64,000 bases of DNA, taken from a virus. The stretch covers positions 1 to 64,000 of IMG/VR virus record IMGVR_UViG_3300023174_004581, one strand, 5' to 3'. Positions 8,695-17,911 of the stretch are shown in pieces. A program made the translations under genes and the position numbers. Within the stretch, counting starts at the first letter, position 1. Each line of letters begins with the position of its first letter. Below the pieces are notes generated by a model. It was not told the origin of the DNA and did no database searches. It saw only the letters and a list, made by a program, of their open reading frames with translations.

Positions 8695-9218
8695 AAATCT
8701 TGTCTCCAACAGGTGGTCGCCTGTTAGGTTGTGGGAACGCCTAACAAGGTTAACGATGGAAGCCCCATACAATTCACAATTATTCGAAGAGATTGTGGGT
8801 TGAATATAACCATCTAGTGTCAAAAACTGAAAATGAATGCTCTAAAGAAAAGGAGGCAATGTCGCAAGTAAGCACGAAACAATCGAACAATTAAAAGAAA
8901 GAGCAAGAGCATTTATAGCAGATTTGATGCAACGCTATCAAACTGCGGGAAGTCCGTAAAGCATGAATGACCAAGTAGGGGCGTGAAAACACCCTATGGC
9001 TCCAGAGAGAAACTGGAGGTATGGTAAAACTATTCATGATGAGCATTACCAAGAAGGTGGTGCGAAATTGGTAATCCGCATCTAAGTCCTAAGCGACAGT
9101 TGTCGTATGGAGCGAGTTCAGAGATCAGATGGTAGCGGGTTCTGGTGAAAGCCAGGGCTCAAGGTATGATCCACTCCCAAGGGAAACTTTGGGTATTCGC
9201 CATTCAAACATGGCGGTG
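8695..9218 (+). ncRNA. Group I self-splicing intron in RPB1, no ORF
   Basis: 524 nt. Boundaries follow from joining DFDGD to EMN: exon 1 ends in T (8694) and the intron ends in G (9218), the group I rule. P1 is visible: exon GGAGAT (8689-8694) pairs with GTCTCC (8702-8707), with the U-G wobble at the splice site. Core elements read in order: CTGCGGGAAGTCCG (P-like, ~8943-8957), AATCCGCATCTAAGTCCTAAG (Q-like, ~9071), and GTTCAGAGATCAGATGG (R/P7-like, ~9115), close to IB/IC-type conserved elements. No homing endonuclease ORF fits inside, so mobility would need a protein in trans. The junction is unique for an intact DFDGDEMN. Confidence 0.92.
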
Positions 9219-12200
9219 GAGATGAATCTTCATGCCCCCCAATCCGTAGAAGCGGCTACGGAGTTGCGGGAAATTGCGGCAGTGCCGCTACAAATTGTGA
9301 GTCCTCGTGAATCGGTACCCATCGTATCGGTTGTACAGGATACACTTGTGGGTGCGAATCGTTTTACACGCCCCAACGTCCTCTTTAGTCGCAAAGAGGC
9401 CTTTAATCTTCTTATTCATGCAAAGCGGTGGGAAGGCACGCTACCACCGCCGGTCGTAACAGAGCCACAACCGCTCTGGTCGGGTCAGCAGATTCTATCC
9501 GCTCTACTTCCGCCAGTGAGCCTCCAAATGGCAAACAACAGTTACAGCGACGAGGATAAGAAAAACCCTGCGTCGCAAAATATGGTCAAAATTCTCAACG
9601 GCCAAATTCTTCAAGGTATTCTAGACAAATCCGTGTTTTCCAAGCAACTTCTTCATATTATTTACAATGACTACGGTCACGAAATTACCGTAGACTTTCT
9701 AGACTCCCTACAAGCTCTTATCGCTACATTCTTGATGAATTCTGGTTTCTCGGTCGGCATTAGCGATCTTATTGCGGATGACGCAACGAATACGGAAATT
9801 AACGTCGCTCTTAAGAAACTTACGAAGGCGATTGAAGATCAGATTCTCCAACTTCATACGGGTCTGTTTGAGAATTCGTCGGGTCGCACGAATCAGGAGG
9901 AGTTCGAGGGCAAGATTATGAGTACGCTCAACGGTGCGGTTGGTGCGGCAGGTAAGATTGGTCTCAAATCGCTTGCCGATACGAACCGCATGACGAATAT
10001 GATTAAGGCGGGTTCGAAGGGTTCCGATGTCAACGTATCGCAGATGGTGGCTACGCTAGGTCAGCAGGCGATTGAAGGTAAGCGTGTGCCCAACGGTTTC
10101 CAGCACCGCACGCTCCCGCATTTCAAGCGGTTTGACGATTCCGCACAAGCTCGTGGCTTTATTGCGTCGTCGTATATCAAGGGTCTTCAGCCCGACGAAT
10201 TCTTCTTCCACGCAATGTCAGGTCGTGAGGGTCTGATTGATACGGCCGTTAAAACGGCTGATACCGGTTATATGCAGCGGCAAATCCGTGTCGCTCTGGA
10301 GGATCTCATCACGCAACACGACGGCTCGGTACGTGATACGAACGGCAATTTGCTACAACTTGCGTATGGTGAGGATGGCATCAATGCGACGAAACTCGAG
10401 AACCAACCGCTTCCGCTCGCATCTCTCAGCGATGTGGATATCCGCACGCAGTTTGCGGCGGAGGGCGTGTCCACGGAGGCAGCCGAACAGTACATCAAGG
10501 CGATTATGAATGACCGTCGTATTGTGGTGGAGAAGGTGTTCCTCAACAAACCGCAGAAGAATGTGCGGTATCCTGTTCACATTGAGCGTACGCTCTATTC
10601 GCTCAAAGCACAATTCGGCCTCGCTGACAATGCGGGTACTGTAACCGCAGCGGAAGTGCTCAACGCCCATCAGACAATTCTCAATCGCACACATGCGAAC
10701 AATGATTTGTGGGGAGCTCTGGTACGGTATCATCTGTCACCGCTCCGTCTTAAGACGCTTGGCTACACAACAGTCGCACTGGAAACTCTCGTTGAGCAGA
10801 TTGTGCTGAAGCACTGGAAATCGTGGGTTGAGCCAGGGCAGCCTGTGGGCGTTATCGCTGCACAAAGTATTGGTGAGCCAGCTACGCAGATGACGCTCAA
10901 TACGTTCCACTTGGCAGGTGTAGCTGCGAAATCCAACATGACACGAGGTGTGCCACGTTTGAAGGAGTTGCTCAAGGCGACCCGTAATCCCAAGGCGATT
11001 GAATTGACGATTCCTCTACGCCGTGACCTCCGTGACAAGAAGGAGGAAGCCCGTCGTGTATCGCAGGAATTGGAGTTTACGCTACTGTCGGATATTGTGA
11101 CGGTTGCTCGCATTTACTTTGATCCGCGTGATACAGCCACGCTCATCGCAGAAGATGCGGATTGGCTCGCATATTTGGCGGGCTACGAAGACGCAACGCA
11201 GAGTCCGTCGGCCGTCGCACAAACGGATCCGCTGACGGAGGATGGTACGTCACCTGTATCAGCGGCGGCTCCCGCAAAATCGCCGTGGGTGCTCCGTGTA
11301 GAACTTGACCGTGAAAAGATGTTTACGAAGAATATTAATATGGATGATATCGCATTGATTCTACGCACGAAATTTGGCGAGGATATTACGACACTCTACA
11401 CCGACTACAATTCATCTCGCCTTGTATTCCGCATTCGTGTGAATCCCGCAATTAGCCCCAGTGGCGGACGTGCGATTGATGATCTTGCGACGCTCAAGAC
11501 GCTTCAAAACAAGATTCTGTCCGGCACGGCTGTCCGTGGCATTCCAGGCCTACGCTCCGTCAATTATCAGAAGATGACGGACTCTGTAGAATTCAAAGAT
11601 GGTAAATATGCGGCTGTAGAGGAATATGTCCTCATTTCCGATGGCTCCAATTTCATTGATGTTCTAACACATCCAGACGTCGACGCAACACGTGTTGTTA
11701 GCAGCAACGTTCACGATATGTTTGAGAATCTAGGTATTGAGGCGACACGTGCGACGTTCTACAAGGAGATTACGACACTCTTTGCGGAATCCGGTTCGAG
11801 TGTGAACTATCGCCATGTGTGTATTCTGCTCGACAAGATTTGTAGCAAGGGTCGCACTATGAGTATTGACCGCTATGGCATTAATAAGAACGATATTGGT
11901 CCTCTTGCGAAGATGTCCTTTGAGCAGACAGAGGATATTGCGCTCCGTGCGGCCATCTTCGGCGAGCGTGACCCAGTGCTCGGTATTAGTGCGAAAGTTA
12001 TGTTAGGAGCACCGATAAAAGCGGGAACTAGTTTCTCCGAGATTCTCTTTGACGAAATCGCAGCGATACAGCTCAGCGAAACAACTCCCGAACAGCGTAC
12101 ACCGGTCGCATCGGGTCCTCAACGCTTTACAGGCGAGGAGCTCAACGACTCCCTCTACAACACGGAGATTGAAGGCGATTGCTCTGCGACGAATCTCCGC

Positions 12201-12281
12201 ATTCCTGTGTCTCTGCCGGCGACCAACGCATTGGAGACAGTGGAGGAAATGGAGGATGTTGATATCGCCGTGTACGAGTAA
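9219..12281 (+). CDS. RPB1: RNA polymerase largest subunit (RPB1), exon 2
   Basis: 1020 residues. It starts with EMNLHAPQS, completing the catalytic motif. Further landmarks: SGREGLIDTAVKTADTGYMQRQ (bridge-helix region), GVIAAQSIGEPATQMTLNTFH (trigger loop) followed by GVPRLKELL, all in canonical order. The protein ends at EEMEDVDIAVYE with no heptad repeats, so it lacks a Pol II-type CTD, as in most NCLDVs. The frame is also open through the intron tail upstream (ATG 9129), but residues before EMN have no RPB1 similarity and are intron sequence. Confidence 0.95.
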   Translation, partial: EMNLHAPQSVEAATELREIAAVPLQIVSPRESVPIVSVVQDTLVGANRFTRPNVLFSRKEAFNLLIHAKRWEGTLPPPVVTEPQPLWSGQQILSALLPPVSLQMANNSYSDEDKKNPASQNMVKILNGQILQGILDKSVFSKQLLHIIYNDYGHEITVDFLDSLQALIATFLMNSGFSVGISDLIADDATNTEINVALKKLTKAIEDQILQLHTGLFENSSGRTNQEEFEGKIMSTLNGAVGAAGKIGLKSLADTNRMTNMIKAGSKGSDVNVSQMVATLGQQAIEGKRVPNGFQHRTLPHFKRFDDSAQARGFIASSYIKGLQPDEFFFHAMSGREGLIDTAVKTADTGYMQRQIRVALEDLITQHDGSVRDTNGNLLQLAYGEDGINATKLENQPLPLASLSDVDIRTQFAAEGVSTEAAEQYIKAIMNDRRIVVEKVFLNKPQKNVRYPVHIERTLYSLKAQFGLADNAGTVTAAEVLNAHQTILNRTHANNDLWGALVRYHLSPLRLKTLGYTTVALETLVEQIVLKHWKSWVEPGQPVGVIAAQSIGEPATQMTLNTFHLAGVAAKSNMTRGVPRLKELLKATRNPKAIELTIPLRRDLRDKKEEARRVSQELEFTLLSDIVTVARIYFDPRDTATLIAEDADWLAYLAGYEDATQSPSAVAQTDPLTEDGTSPVSAAAPAKSPWVLRVELDREKMFTKNINMDDIALILRTKFGEDITTLYTDYNSSRLVFRIRVNPAISPSGGRAIDDLATLKTLQNKILSGTAVRGIPGLRSVNYQKMTDSVEFKDGKYAAVEEYVLISDGSNFIDVLTHPDVDATRVVSSNVHDMFENLGIEATRATFYKEITTLFAESGSSVNYRHVCILLDKICSKGRTMSIDRYGINKNDIGPLAKMSFEQTEDIALRAAIFGERDPVLGISAKVMLGAPIKAGTSFSEILFDEIAAIQLSETTPEQRTPVASGPQRFTGEELNDSLYNTEIEGDCSATNLRIPVSLPATNALETVEEMEDVDIAVYE

Positions 12282-12300
12282 AAGTAATATCCTACAGTAG

Positions 12301-12906
12301 ATGGAACTTGGCTTTCATACATTTCCATCCGGAAAGAAGTATGCGTACGCAGTCATGAACGGCCATCACGTTTTTTTACGTAATATTATATTCCTCACAC
12401 GAGGTGATGATATAGTATTAGTGCGTGAATGGGGAGCGAAATCCAATAAACATGTATGGGAGCCTCCGAAGGGACAGATGGAATGGGGTGAATTTGCGTC
12501 CGCAGGAATTCGTCCAGGATCCAAACAGTCTCAATCTGTCATGCTACAATGTATGAAAAAGGCCTTGATTCGCGAAATGGTCGAGGAAGCGAAGGTTCTG
12601 CCGAGCGAAACAGGGTATATACGGTCTTTACCTATTCAGTATACACAAGCTTGGCCAGAATCCAATGTTCCGAACGCCCATTTTCTATACCAGTTTTGGA
12701 CAGCCGAACTTCCGTCTCTTAAACCAGCACAAACACGAATGAAAACACTTGTTAGAAATCCAGATTGGAAAGGAATACTTCCGTCGGATGTGACCGAAAA
12801 AGACGCCGTGGATTGGTGGACACCCGCCGACGGATGGGATGTAATACGCACCGGCTTCTCGAAAAAAATGATGAGGATGTACTTCGAGTTTCTATCCGCA
12901 CGGTGA
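12301..12906 (+). CDS. Nudix hydrolase
   Basis: 201 residues. The Nudix region reads EPPKGQMEWGE, a ~30-residue insert, then ALIREMVEEAKVL, giving the REUxEE catalytic core that binds Mg. Nudix enzymes cleave nucleoside diphosphates linked to another group; NCLDV members include mRNA-decapping enzymes, a plausible job here next to a cap methyltransferase (inference). 19 bases after RPB1 and 7 bases before the next gene, all on one strand, with no clear motif of its own, so co-transcription with RPB1 is possible. Confidence 0.85.
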   Translation: MELGFHTFPSGKKYAYAVMNGHHVFLRNIIFLTRGDDIVLVREWGAKSNKHVWEPPKGQMEWGEFASAGIRPGSKQSQSVMLQCMKKALIREMVEEAKVLPSETGYIRSLPIQYTQAWPESNVPNAHFLYQFWTAELPSLKPAQTRMKTLVRNPDWKGILPSDVTEKDAVDWWTPADGWDVIRTGFSKKMMRMYFEFLSAR

Positions 12907-12913
12907 TAACAGA

Positions 12914-14305
12914 ATGGAGTATAAAGTACTCGCAATATGGGGCATGGGAGGTCCTCCGACCTTGCCCCTCATAATGAATACAAAGATGAAACAACCGAAG
13001 CCAGCGGTGGTGTCATCCTTGGAAAATCGTATTCTTCATCAAGCAAAAAGCGAAATCAATCTCTATTACGAAGAGGGTCGTTGGGACGATTATAAGAAGA
13101 TTACAAATCCGTATGAGTATATCTTTCTATCCTGGAACCGACGTTCCTCACGGTCTGTGGCGATACGCCAACCGCTCTCGCGTTCCTACTTCAAGATGAT
13201 TGAGCTATGGAAGGATATTGATATTACAAAGCAATTGCGTCCGCTTGTAGAGCGTGACGGGGGATTGCGTACCGCACATGCGGCGGAGGGACCCGGTGGA
13301 TTTATTGAGGCGTGTACGGTATGTGCGGAGAAACTGAATTGGTCGTTTCTACGTGCGGATGCGATTACACTCCGGTCAGAAGCCAAAAACGTACCTGGAT
13401 GGCGGAAAGCATCACGATTTCTAACAATGTATCCTCAGGTTCAGATTCATGACGGCGAGGATGGGACGGGGAATATTTTGCGCGTTGAGAATCAGGCTGC
13501 GTTTGTTGCAACCGCACGAGAGGCTCATGCGGCGGGCGTACATCTATTTACGGCGGACGGAGGATTTGACTTCAGCAATGATTACAATGCGCAAGAAGAT
13601 TCCATCTTTCCTTTGCTTCTTGCGGAATGTATTCTGGGTCTACAAACACTGACGAAGGGCGGCATGATGATTATTAAGTGCTTTGATACGACGGAACAAC
13701 CGACGTTGGATCTGCTTTGGCTGCTGACCCGAGCCTTTTGCGAATGGGGGATTGTAAAACCACGTACATCACGAGCCGGTAACGCAGAACGCTACTTTAT
13801 CGGAAAGGGGTTTCTGGATGATAGTCGTGATATTCTAACGGTGTTACTTGCGTATCAGGAACGTGCTCAGTTCTCACAGCCTATTCTGGAAGTTGTTTCC
13901 TGCTTGTCGTGGCGACCGATTCTTGGACAAATCGCAAGTCTACAGGAACAAATAGACCATTTGGAGACGCATGCGATTCGTGAGACACTGGATCTGATTA
14001 AGTCTACAGAACCCACCGTGATTCAGCGACTTGTGCGTGAGAATGTACAACGGTCGATTGAATGGTGTAGGGAGCATGGAGAAGATATTACAACGTGTTG
14101 GGTGGTTGAATTTGAGAAGAACGTTACGAAGGAAACCTCCGAATTGTTGAACATTCTAAATGTTCCAACAAATACATTAACATATACAAGTTCCAACTTT
14201 CATAGCACGTCGGTGGGCACATTATCATTTGCGGGATTCCGAACCGGACAGCTTATGTATACACCATCTGCGAATCCGTTTATGCGGCTGAAAGGCACGA
14301 AATAA
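12914..14305 (+). CDS. FtsJ-like (cap 2'-O) RNA methyltransferase
   Basis: 463 residues from ATG 12914; a later in-frame ATG at 12974 is also possible. The SAM site is HAAEGPGGFIEAC; FTADGGFDFS holds the catalytic Asp, MIIKCFD the Lys and AERYFIGKGF the Glu, so the K-D-K-E tetrad of RrmJ/FtsJ enzymes is nearly complete, with the first Lys probably in SYFKMIELWKD. Such enzymes methylate the ribose of the first transcribed nucleotide (cap 1). The ~170-residue C-terminal part has no recognised motif. It follows a Nudix gene, suggesting an RNA 5'-end module. Confidence 0.85.
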   Translation: MEYKVLAIWGMGGPPTLPLIMNTKMKQPKPAVVSSLENRILHQAKSEINLYYEEGRWDDYKKITNPYEYIFLSWNRRSSRSVAIRQPLSRSYFKMIELWKDIDITKQLRPLVERDGGLRTAHAAEGPGGFIEACTVCAEKLNWSFLRADAITLRSEAKNVPGWRKASRFLTMYPQVQIHDGEDGTGNILRVENQAAFVATAREAHAAGVHLFTADGGFDFSNDYNAQEDSIFPLLLAECILGLQTLTKGGMMIIKCFDTTEQPTLDLLWLLTRAFCEWGIVKPRTSRAGNAERYFIGKGFLDDSRDILTVLLAYQERAQFSQPILEVVSCLSWRPILGQIASLQEQIDHLETHAIRETLDLIKSTEPTVIQRLVRENVQRSIEWCREHGEDITTCWVVEFEKNVTKETSELLNILNVPTNTLTYTSSNFHSTSVGTLSFAGFRTGQLMYTPSANPFMRLKGTK

Positions 14306-14319
14306 GGTCGCCGCCGCCC

Positions 14320-14634
14320 TTATTTACTGGGGCTCTTGCCAGCGTTTTTGAGTTGCGGTTTCACAATACGATCGACCAGCACGGTGCCGACAGCAACCGA
14401 CGCATTATGTTGGGAAACGGTGCCTCGCTCCATACGCTCAAGTTGATCAACCATCATAGCGAGAATATCACGTGTATAATTGCGTGTTAGAAGCAGATCA
14501 AAGATTTTGGGAAATTCTTTTTGATAGTCGGCGAAACGGGAACTAACCTGGGCGGGCGTTTCGGTCTGTAGGGCTTCTTCAATGTCCACAATCATTCGTT
14601 TTACACGAAGGGAACGGGGTTCGTCGGCAGCCAT
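14320..14634 (-). CDS. Small helical protein of unknown function
   Basis: 104 residues, strongly helical and charged (VKRMIVDIEEALQ, ILAMMVDQLERMERG), with a basic end (KPQLKNAGKSPSK). No known motif. An AGTCTAAAA element 26 bases upstream puts it in the late class. Confidence 0.7.
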   Translation of the reverse strand: MAADEPRSLRVKRMIVDIEEALQTETPAQVSSRFADYQKEFPKIFDLLLTRNYTRDILAMMVDQLERMERGTVSQHNASVAVGTVLVDRIVKPQLKNAGKSPSK

Positions 14635-14660
14635 CTTTCTTATCGGATACCTTTTCGAAG

Positions 14661-14669
14661 TTTTAGACT
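14661..14669 (-). promoter_or_regulatory. Putative late promoter motif AGTCTAAAA
   Basis: Minus-strand AGTCTAAAA, 26 bases before ATG 14634. Confidence 0.5.
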
Positions 14670-14706
14670 ACCGCATAAATATTTTACCGACCCTAACTAA
14701 AGTCAG

Positions 14707-15180
14707 ATGGTCTCGTCTAGCCGCAAACATCGTAAGTCGTCGAATCGTCGCCGCATCCGTGGTGGAGGTCTTAGCGACGTTCTACCTACAACCACATGGG
14801 GCACCTGGGCAAATTATCCGGGTGCGTTAGCGTGGTCGGCGACCACAACGGCTCCACCACCGCTTGCGAACGGAGGTTTGTACACGGGAGCACAGTCTAC
14901 AGGTGCGTGGGCATCGTCCCCTTTCCCAGCGACGCAGTACGGTGAAGCCGTGGAGGCCGCACGTGTCGCACAGAACCCCGAGGTTTTCTTTCAGCAGCCG
15001 CCTGTTGCGAATATGGGCAATAATTTCTCGCCCTACGTCGCTCAACCATTATCGTCTCAGCACTACAGTGCACAAATGCCAGCGAATGTTGCTATGATGA
15101 AGGGTGGTCGTATGTCACGTCGTAAAGGAAAGACATCGTCCAAACGCAAGAATCACAATAAAAGTCGTCGCACTAAGTAA
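14707..15180 (+). CDS. Protein with basic-GG tags at both ends
   Basis: 157 residues. The N-terminus is MVSSSRKHRKSSNRRRIRGGG and the C-terminus is KGGRMSRRKGKTSS..NKSRRTK, so the basic cluster plus Gly spacer occurs at both ends in mirror order. The middle is Pro/Ala/Gln/Tyr-rich and low complexity (TTAPPPLANGG, VFFQQPPVANMG), probably disordered. This looks like a DNA- or virion-associated linker rather than an enzyme (inference). Confidence 0.75.
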   Translation: MVSSSRKHRKSSNRRRIRGGGLSDVLPTTTWGTWANYPGALAWSATTTAPPPLANGGLYTGAQSTGAWASSPFPATQYGEAVEAARVAQNPEVFFQQPPVANMGNNFSPYVAQPLSSQHYSAQMPANVAMMKGGRMSRRKGKTSSKRKNHNKSRRTK

Positions 15181-15182
15181 GG

Positions 15183-15521
15183 ATGAGTCAGGGATTCACA
15201 GTCGATTCTCGTTTACCTGTAAGTTCAAGTCTAAGCGAGAATGATCCAACCCACCCCAAAAATGTTGTAAAGAATATGTTAGTATTACAAAATCAGACAA
15301 CTGCTGATACAAAGTACGATGTTGCTGTACAACGTGTCTCCGATGGATTTACAACACAGAGTCATGAACGAATACGGTTTATTGCGGCCGTAATCGCAGT
15401 TCTTGTAGGAATTGTGATTGCGATGAAAACGCCGTATATGGTTCCACGTATCCTGATTTTAGTTGTCGTTGTTTGGTGTATACATTACGTCATAGGAAGA
15501 GTGGAGAACCGCACCGTGTAG
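15183..15521 (+). CDS. Small membrane protein
   Basis: 112 residues. Soluble N-terminal ~65 residues, then two adjacent hydrophobic helices (FIAAVIAVLVGIVIAM and ILILVVVVWCIHYVIG). It starts 2 bases after the previous stop and likely shares its transcript. It overlaps the convergent gene's 3' end by 37 bases. Possibly a virion membrane protein; no family recognised. Confidence 0.7.
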   Translation: MSQGFTVDSRLPVSSSLSENDPTHPKNVVKNMLVLQNQTTADTKYDVAVQRVSDGFTTQSHERIRFIAAVIAVLVGIVIAMKTPYMVPRILILVVVVWCIHYVIGRVENRTV

Positions 15522-15871
15522 AGATGATCTTTGTGAGCAACTTGGAACTTCATATCTTCGAGCCGTGATTGCTGAATATACGAACGGTTACGAATTGCTA
15601 GAACACGTGGTTCAGGTTCTACAGTGAGTTTGAAGTCTACACTGAAGGACGCAAAATACGCAACGAGACGGGCTAGATCTTCTTGCGATACAATACTAAT
15701 ACTTATAGGCGGGCTATACCAGCGTTTAAGTATTTCAGTCATAATCATAAGCATAACTTCAAAAAACGCAGGAACATCGCCAGCAGTATCAATTTCCAGT
15801 TGAACCGAGTGGGGTTTTCCAGGCGGCGTTTCCAGCAGTTTATTTACGAATGTAAGAATTTCAGAGGACAT
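15485..15871 (-). CDS. Hypothetical protein
   Basis: 128 residues from ATG 15871. Compact alpha/beta protein (EVMLMIMTEILKRWY, FSVDFKLTVEPEPRVLAIRN). No membrane segment and no recognised motif. Tail-to-tail overlap with the membrane protein gene on the other strand; the reading frame stays intact over the whole length. Confidence 0.65.
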   Translation of the reverse strand: MSSEILTFVNKLLETPPGKPHSVQLEIDTAGDVPAFFEVMLMIMTEILKRWYSPPISISIVSQEDLARLVAYFASFSVDFKLTVEPEPRVLAIRNRSYIQQSRLEDMKFQVAHKDHLYTVRFSTLPMT

Positions 15872-15938
15872 TGTCTGATGTAGAAGATATGTTCCGGTTT
15901 AGGCTCCCAATAAAATTTAGATATCCTAAGTTAGAAAA

Positions 15939-16793
15939 ATGTCTTCCGTATCTCGTGACACTGCGGCTGTGGGTGCTCCTCGTCGCACATATATTACAAT
16001 GCGTACTTATAACAATGATATTTTTTCCTATACAACAACACCAGGTGTATATCCTAGTTTTATTACGACCGGTACTCTTTCACTCATTTCAACAGCAACA
16101 TCAAGCAACTGCTTACAAGGTGCGTTTCTCCGTGAGACAGGCCGCCGCATTTACCCTGGAGCACATCCTGGCATAAGCACGATGATGGTAAACGTGTTTG
16201 ATTTTGCGACCGGTCTGAATGGGTTTATCGACCCGAACAGTTTCGCATTTACTCCGCAAAATACGGATCGTTCGTATTACATCGATAGTGCTGGATACAA
16301 TCCGAATCCAGCAGATGCTCCACTCCGCAATGACCAGGGTCCGCCGGTCTATACGCACGGAGACATACTTGCGGATGGCAATATGTATATTGGCGGCAGT
16401 GCGTCTACTATGAAAAATGCGTACTTTAATTCGAGCATCAATGTCGCACAAAGCACAATAACGAACAATTTGTGGACAGGTGCAATTACAGCGGGAGGTC
16501 CTATTAAGTTCTCAAGTCCGACAAATGTTGGCTTCGGTCAAAATGGTGCTGGAACATCTTACACATTTGGTAGTTTCCGCAAAACACGAGTAACCGGTAC
16601 AAACTATATATCAGGTGTAAGTCATGTACAATTAACACTGACAGGAATAAACAATCCAGGTTTCCTTAGTGTTGAACCCACAGGTACGGATGGATCAGGT
16701 AATACAATCCCTTATGTGCAAGGAACGTTTTGGGTTGTGAGCAACAATACTTCAGACCAATCTACGTTTTCCTATGTTATTATTAATCAGTAA
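15939..16793 (+). CDS. Putative structural protein, Gly/Asn/Thr-rich
   Basis: 284 residues rich in Gly, Asn, Thr, Ser and aromatics (GFGQNGAGTSYTFGSF, NNPGFLSVEPTGTDGSGN), the composition of beta-rich coat or fibre proteins. No signal peptide or membrane helix. A stable hairpin follows the stop. No precise match to capsid double-jelly-roll motifs is visible, so a minor virion or spike role is inference. Confidence 0.65.
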   Translation: MSSVSRDTAAVGAPRRTYITMRTYNNDIFSYTTTPGVYPSFITTGTLSLISTATSSNCLQGAFLRETGRRIYPGAHPGISTMMVNVFDFATGLNGFIDPNSFAFTPQNTDRSYYIDSAGYNPNPADAPLRNDQGPPVYTHGDILADGNMYIGGSASTMKNAYFNSSINVAQSTITNNLWTGAITAGGPIKFSSPTNVGFGQNGAGTSYTFGSFRKTRVTGTNYISGVSHVQLTLTGINNPGFLSVEPTGTDGSGNTIPYVQGTFWVVSNNTSDQSTFSYVIINQ

Positions 16794-16814
16794 GGGATAA
16801 GAGATACAACCTAT

Positions 16815-16852
16815 TAACATTTCTACGATTCTAAAGAGTCATAGAAATGTTA
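16815..16852. terminator. 3' hairpin between convergent genes
   Basis: taacatttcta (16815-16825) pairs perfectly with tagaaatgtta (16842-16852), and inside it GATTC pairs with GAGTC (one wobble) around a TAAA loop. Mimivirus transcripts end at such hairpins, and this one could serve both flanking genes. Confidence 0.7.
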
Positions 16853-16893
16853 GACCGCCGCTCATATAAAATCCGCATGGGTCTAAAACATTC

Positions 16894-17349
16894 TCACTGG
16901 CATACATACGCATTAAACACTGTAGTCATGACATTCAAAATCGCAATGCGTTTTGGATCGCCATCCGCAAGTGTTTCTGACGCAAACGCCTCCTCATCCA
17001 ATAGAGTCTTCGGCGACGTTTCCCACATATTTATGTCCACACTATTGAATGTCTGACCATCCCATCCAATATTCAATACAACGGTTGGAACAAAATCGTC
17101 GTTATTCGCACCGTGTATTTCCTTTATAAGGATAATGTTACAGGTTCCATCCTCTCCTCGCACGGGTGTAGCGGAATGAATACACCGGATATCATGCTCA
17201 GCCATGTAAGCACGGACATCATTCAATAGGTTATGATTAAGCAAAAGACTCTCTAAGTCCTCTTGTAAGGCTCCACCACGTTGTGAGAACCGCCGTGTCA
17301 TTCTGCGTCGTCGTGTGCGATACTGGCGTCGGCGTGTGAATCGCACCAT
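16894..17349 (-). CDS. Orphan protein with N-terminal basic-GG tag
   Basis: 151 residues. The first 26 are almost all Arg/Thr (RFTRRRQYRTRRRRMTRRF), followed by GG and a compact acidic body (residues ~28-151: LIKEIHG, VVLNIGWDGQTFN). This is the mirror image of the GG-basic C-terminal tails found elsewhere in the window. Function unknown. Confidence 0.7.
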   Translation of the reverse strand: MVRFTRRRQYRTRRRRMTRRFSQRGGALQEDLESLLLNHNLLNDVRAYMAEHDIRCIHSATPVRGEDGTCNIILIKEIHGANNDDFVPTVVLNIGWDGQTFNSVDINMWETSPKTLLDEEAFASETLADGDPKRIAILNVMTTVFNAYVCQ

Positions 17350-17354
17350 CCTAT

Positions 17355-17798
17355 TTAACTGCTATGAAAAACATCCATCAAAACAACCCACGTCATAATA
17401 CCACACACAGCAGTACCAACGCCGAGCGTTGCGACAACTCGTGTATCACGACTGACCTCTACACCCGCAAGTTTTAGAAAGGGGTCTACAATTGTGTCCG
17501 TGTGTCCGGTAAGCCGCTGTTCCGCACGTGTGACTACACATCCACCGAGTAACCACTGAGAGGCGACAACTAAAACCGCTAAGCCAGCTAGACAAAATCG
17601 TAGGGGGTGTCGGCTTGGCAAATAGAAAAATGCGGCCACGCATAGTGCGATAAAAATAGGGTGGCACGCCATAAGAGCCTGACCTTGTGCAACATCACCA
17701 CCGGGCAGCCAGAAGAACAGCACACGAGCTAGAGCTACAAATATATCTACGAGACCGTTGCGGATATTTCGTAATACCGCTCGTGATTCATCACTCAT
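17355..17798 (-). CDS. Polytopic membrane protein
   Basis: 147 residues with about four hydrophobic helices (LVDIFVALARVLFFWL, IFIALCVAAFFYL, CLAGLAVLVVASQWLLG, GVGTAVCGIMTWVVLMDVF). No transporter signature recognised. Five bases upstream of the tagged gene on the same strand; probably co-transcribed. Confidence 0.7.
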   Translation of the reverse strand: MSDESRAVLRNIRNGLVDIFVALARVLFFWLPGGDVAQGQALMACHPIFIALCVAAFFYLPSRHPLRFCLAGLAVLVVASQWLLGGCVVTRAEQRLTGHTDTIVDPFLKLAGVEVSRDTRVVATLGVGTAVCGIMTWVVLMDVFHSS

Positions 17799-17821
17799 TT
17801 GTTCAAGGTGTAGGATTTTAT

Positions 17822-17895
17822 GAATATAAACAAACTCGTAAATACAAAAACAAAAACAAAAATAGTTTTATTTTTTGTTTTAGTTTGTTGACATT
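17822..17895. terminator. A/T-rich imperfect hairpin after the SNF2 gene
   Basis: Repeats of acaaaaacaaaaac on the left can pair with ttttgttttagtttgt on the right. The element lies just 3' of the SNF2 gene stop and is a plausible transcript-end hairpin. Confidence 0.4.
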
Positions 17896-17911
17896 ACTAT
17901 ATACACTCACA

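Noticed and set aside
8702-8727. RPB1 exon 1 reading on to a stop at 8727
   Set aside because: The last ten codons after DFDGD are intron sequence; the conserved motif continues as EMN in the second exon.
9129-9218. ORF start at 9129 upstream of exon 2
   Set aside because: The frame is open through the 3' end of the group I intron but the residues lack RPB1 similarity.
7613-11368. Several antisense ORFs of 60-126 residues across RPB1
   Set aside because: They are codon-bias shadows of a strongly conserved gene.
16879-16887. GGTCTAAAA as a promoter
   Set aside because: It lies 3' of both convergent genes with no start downstream; taken as chance or a sign that the motif is not specific.
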